DNA from: Aquimarina macrocephali JAMB N27
Lineage (GTDB): Bacteria > Bacteroidota > Bacteroidia > Flavobacteriales > Flavobacteriaceae
Direction of reading: 5' to 3'
Assembly (NCBI RefSeq): GCF_000520995.1
Contig: NZ_JACA01000025.1
Coordinates: 1-64,000 of the forward strand
DNA: 64,000 nucleotides
The notes under the pieces are model-generated. The model saw only the letters and a list, made by a program, of their open reading frames with translations, was not told where the DNA came from and searched no databases. Made by a program: the position numbers and the translations under genes. Shown piece after piece: positions 62,846-64,000 of the stretch. Every line of letters begins with the position of its first letter. Within the stretch, counting starts at the first letter, position 1.

Positions 62846-64000
62846 TCAGAAGCGTTTTTCTCTAACCATTTTCTGGCGTTTACAAAGGCTTCGATCCATG
62901 GGGATACTTCATCATGTCTATCTTGCGGATAGTTGGCCCAGTTCCATTGAAAAATTGAACGCTCAATATGAGGCATCATTACCAAATGGCGACCAGTTTT
63001 ATCTGTCATCATAGCTGTGTTGTAATTTGATCCATTAGGGTTAGAAGGGTATCCTTCGTATCCATATTTTGCTACAATGTTATATTGATCTTCTGGTAAC
63101 GGTAGGTCAAACTTTCCTTCACCATGAGAAATCCATACTCCCAGTGTACTTCCTGCCAAAGTAGATAGCATTACAGAATTGTTATCCTGTACTTTTACAG
63201 AAGTGAAACCACTCTCATGCTTATGAGAATCATTGTAGGTTAGTTTACCGTGTTTTTCATGTTCTGGATTAATAACTTCTAGCTCCATAAACAACTGGCA
63301 ACCGTTACAGATACCTACAGATAGAGTGTCTCCTCTTTTAAAGAATTTTTTTAAAGCTGTATTTGCTTTTTCGTTATACAAAAAGGCACCTGCCCATCCT
63401 TTTGCAGATCCTAAAACGTCACTATTAGAGAAACCTCCTACGGCTCCAATAAACTGAATATCTTCTAATGTTTCTCGACCAGATATCAAATCGGTCATGT
63501 GTACATCTTTTACATCAAAACCTGCCAGATACATGGCATTGGCCATTTCTCGTTCAGAATTACTTCCTTTTTCACGTATGATAGCTGCTTTTGGTCTTTT
63601 AAGCTTATCAGAAATGACTGGTCGTTTACCATTAAAGTGTTTTGGAAAAGAATAGTGTAATGGTTGATCTGTATAATTTTTAAATCGATCTTTTGCTAAA
63701 TCATTTGCGGTTTGTTTCTGATCTAATAAGAAAGAAGTTTTATACCATGTATTTCTTAATTCTTCTATAGGAAGATCAAAGGAGTCATTTTGATTTTTAA
63801 TTGATAAAGAAGCTTCTTCTTTTATGATACCAATATTGAAAAACTCAATGTTATTTTTAGAAAGAATAGACTCGATATCTGAGTTTGAAGCACTCTGAAA
63901 AATAATTCCTGAGTTTTCTGCAAACAATAACTTAATTGAGTCAGATTCTCCAATTTTGGTAAGATCAAGCTCTGCTCCAAGATTAAGATCTGCAAAACAC
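62842..64000 (-). CDS. purL: Phosphoribosylformylglycinamidine synthase, C-terminal part (continues beyond window)
   Basis: The frame remains open to the window edge and continues upstream. Visible are the end of the second synthetase domain (FADLNLGAELDLTK, LLFAENSGIIFQ) and the glutaminase domain: RPKAAIIREKGSNSE, AVGGFSNSDVLGS, the nucleophile Cys in GICNGCQLFMEL and the His-Glu pair in MMPHIERSIFQW. It makes FGAM from FGAR, glutamine and ATP in purine synthesis. This is the single-chain large PurL type. Confidence 0.95.
   Translation of the reverse strand, partial: CFADLNLGAELDLTKIGESDSIKLLFAENSGIIFQSASNSDIESILSKNNIEFFNIGIIKEEASLSIKNQNDSFDLPIEELRNTWYKTSFLLDQKQTANDLAKDRFKNYTDQPLHYSFPKHFNGKRPVISDKLKRPKAAIIREKGSNSEREMANAMYLAGFDVKDVHMTDLISGRETLEDIQFIGAVGGFSNSDVLGSAKGWAGAFLYNEKANTALKKFFKRGDTLSVGICNGCQLFMELEVINPEHEKHGKLTYNDSHKHESGFTSVKVQDNNSVMLSTLAGSTLGVWISHGEGKFDLPLPEDQYNIVAKYGYEGYPSNPNGSNYNTAMMTDKTGRHLVMMPHIERSIFQWNWANYPQDRHDEVSPWIEAFVNARKWLEKNASE

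Noticed and set aside
1..64000. tRNA, rRNA, prophage, toxin-antitoxin or restriction-modification genes
   Set aside because: None recognised on either strand.

Overview
The window looks like a chromosomal segment of a marine-type Flavobacteriaceae bacterium (Aquimarina-like; genus is inference). The DNA is AT-rich with few Shine-Dalgarno sites. Several upstream regions carry the Bacteroidota -7 box TAnnTTTG. Family-level markers are a SusC/SusD system with an ECF sigma/FecR pair, a protein with a type IX secretion (T9SS) sorting domain, many lipoproteins and a Bacteroidota-type short RiPP-like peptide gene. I found no rRNA, tRNA, CRISPR array, phage or intact transposase.

Layout. 1-3.8 kb: a perfect 641-bp direct repeat (small membrane protein gene plus a 167-bp REP/MITE-like element) flanks a MarR regulator and an M61 peptidase. 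3.9-9.5 kb: TonB-C-like secreted protein, Crp/Fnr regulator, methyltransferase, CPBP membrane protease and threonine synthase. 9.5-15.6 kb: two nested inverted-repeat elements around a lipoprotein gene, then a tight minus-strand operon (ClpP-like/M28 peptidase fusion, PLP dehydratase broken by a one-base frameshift, ornithine cyclodeaminase-like enzyme, aminotransferase) whose leader contains mutually exclusive hairpins and a tiny ORF. 16-24 kb: ureohydrolase and ketopantoate-reductase-like pair, hydrolase plus Crp/Fnr regulator, CBM9/beta-lactamase-like hydrolase, DJ-1-like lipoprotein and a GlxA-type regulator that has no ATG/GTG/TTG start. 24-29 kb: an overlapping hydrolase/ECF sigma/membrane protein operon, a frameshifted lumazine-binding-like gene, a membrane-anchored AraC regulator and a NIPSNAP-like protein.

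29-38.8 kb: a large T9SS-exported protein, a GNAT acetyltransferase, an orphan lanthipeptide-like precursor, a TSUP permease, M1 and M28 secreted peptidases and a beta-propeller protein with two NTF2-like repeats. 39-48.5 kb: a SusC/SusD import operon with a zinc metallohydrolase lipoprotein and a DUF4302 lipoprotein, controlled by FecR and a divergently placed ECF sigma gene whose 5' end is damaged or uses an unusual start. 48.5-54 kb: MFS transporter with a CBM9 lipoprotein, MBL-fold lipoprotein, and an OsmC/ACT/DinB/ArsR cluster. 54-62 kb: a fatty-acid beta-oxidation operon (MarR, FadB-like, FadA-like, acyl-CoA dehydrogenase) plus a separate acyl-CoA ligase. Both carry the same TATGC-N2-GCATA palindrome upstream, which suggests one small MarR regulon. 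The window ends inside purL.

The genes point to a protein- and lipid-degrading heterotroph: secreted peptidases and SusCD import provide peptides, amino-acid enzymes process them, and beta-oxidation handles fatty acids. Several lesions (two single-base frameshifts, one early stop, one missing start) could be real or sequence errors and should be verified on reads.
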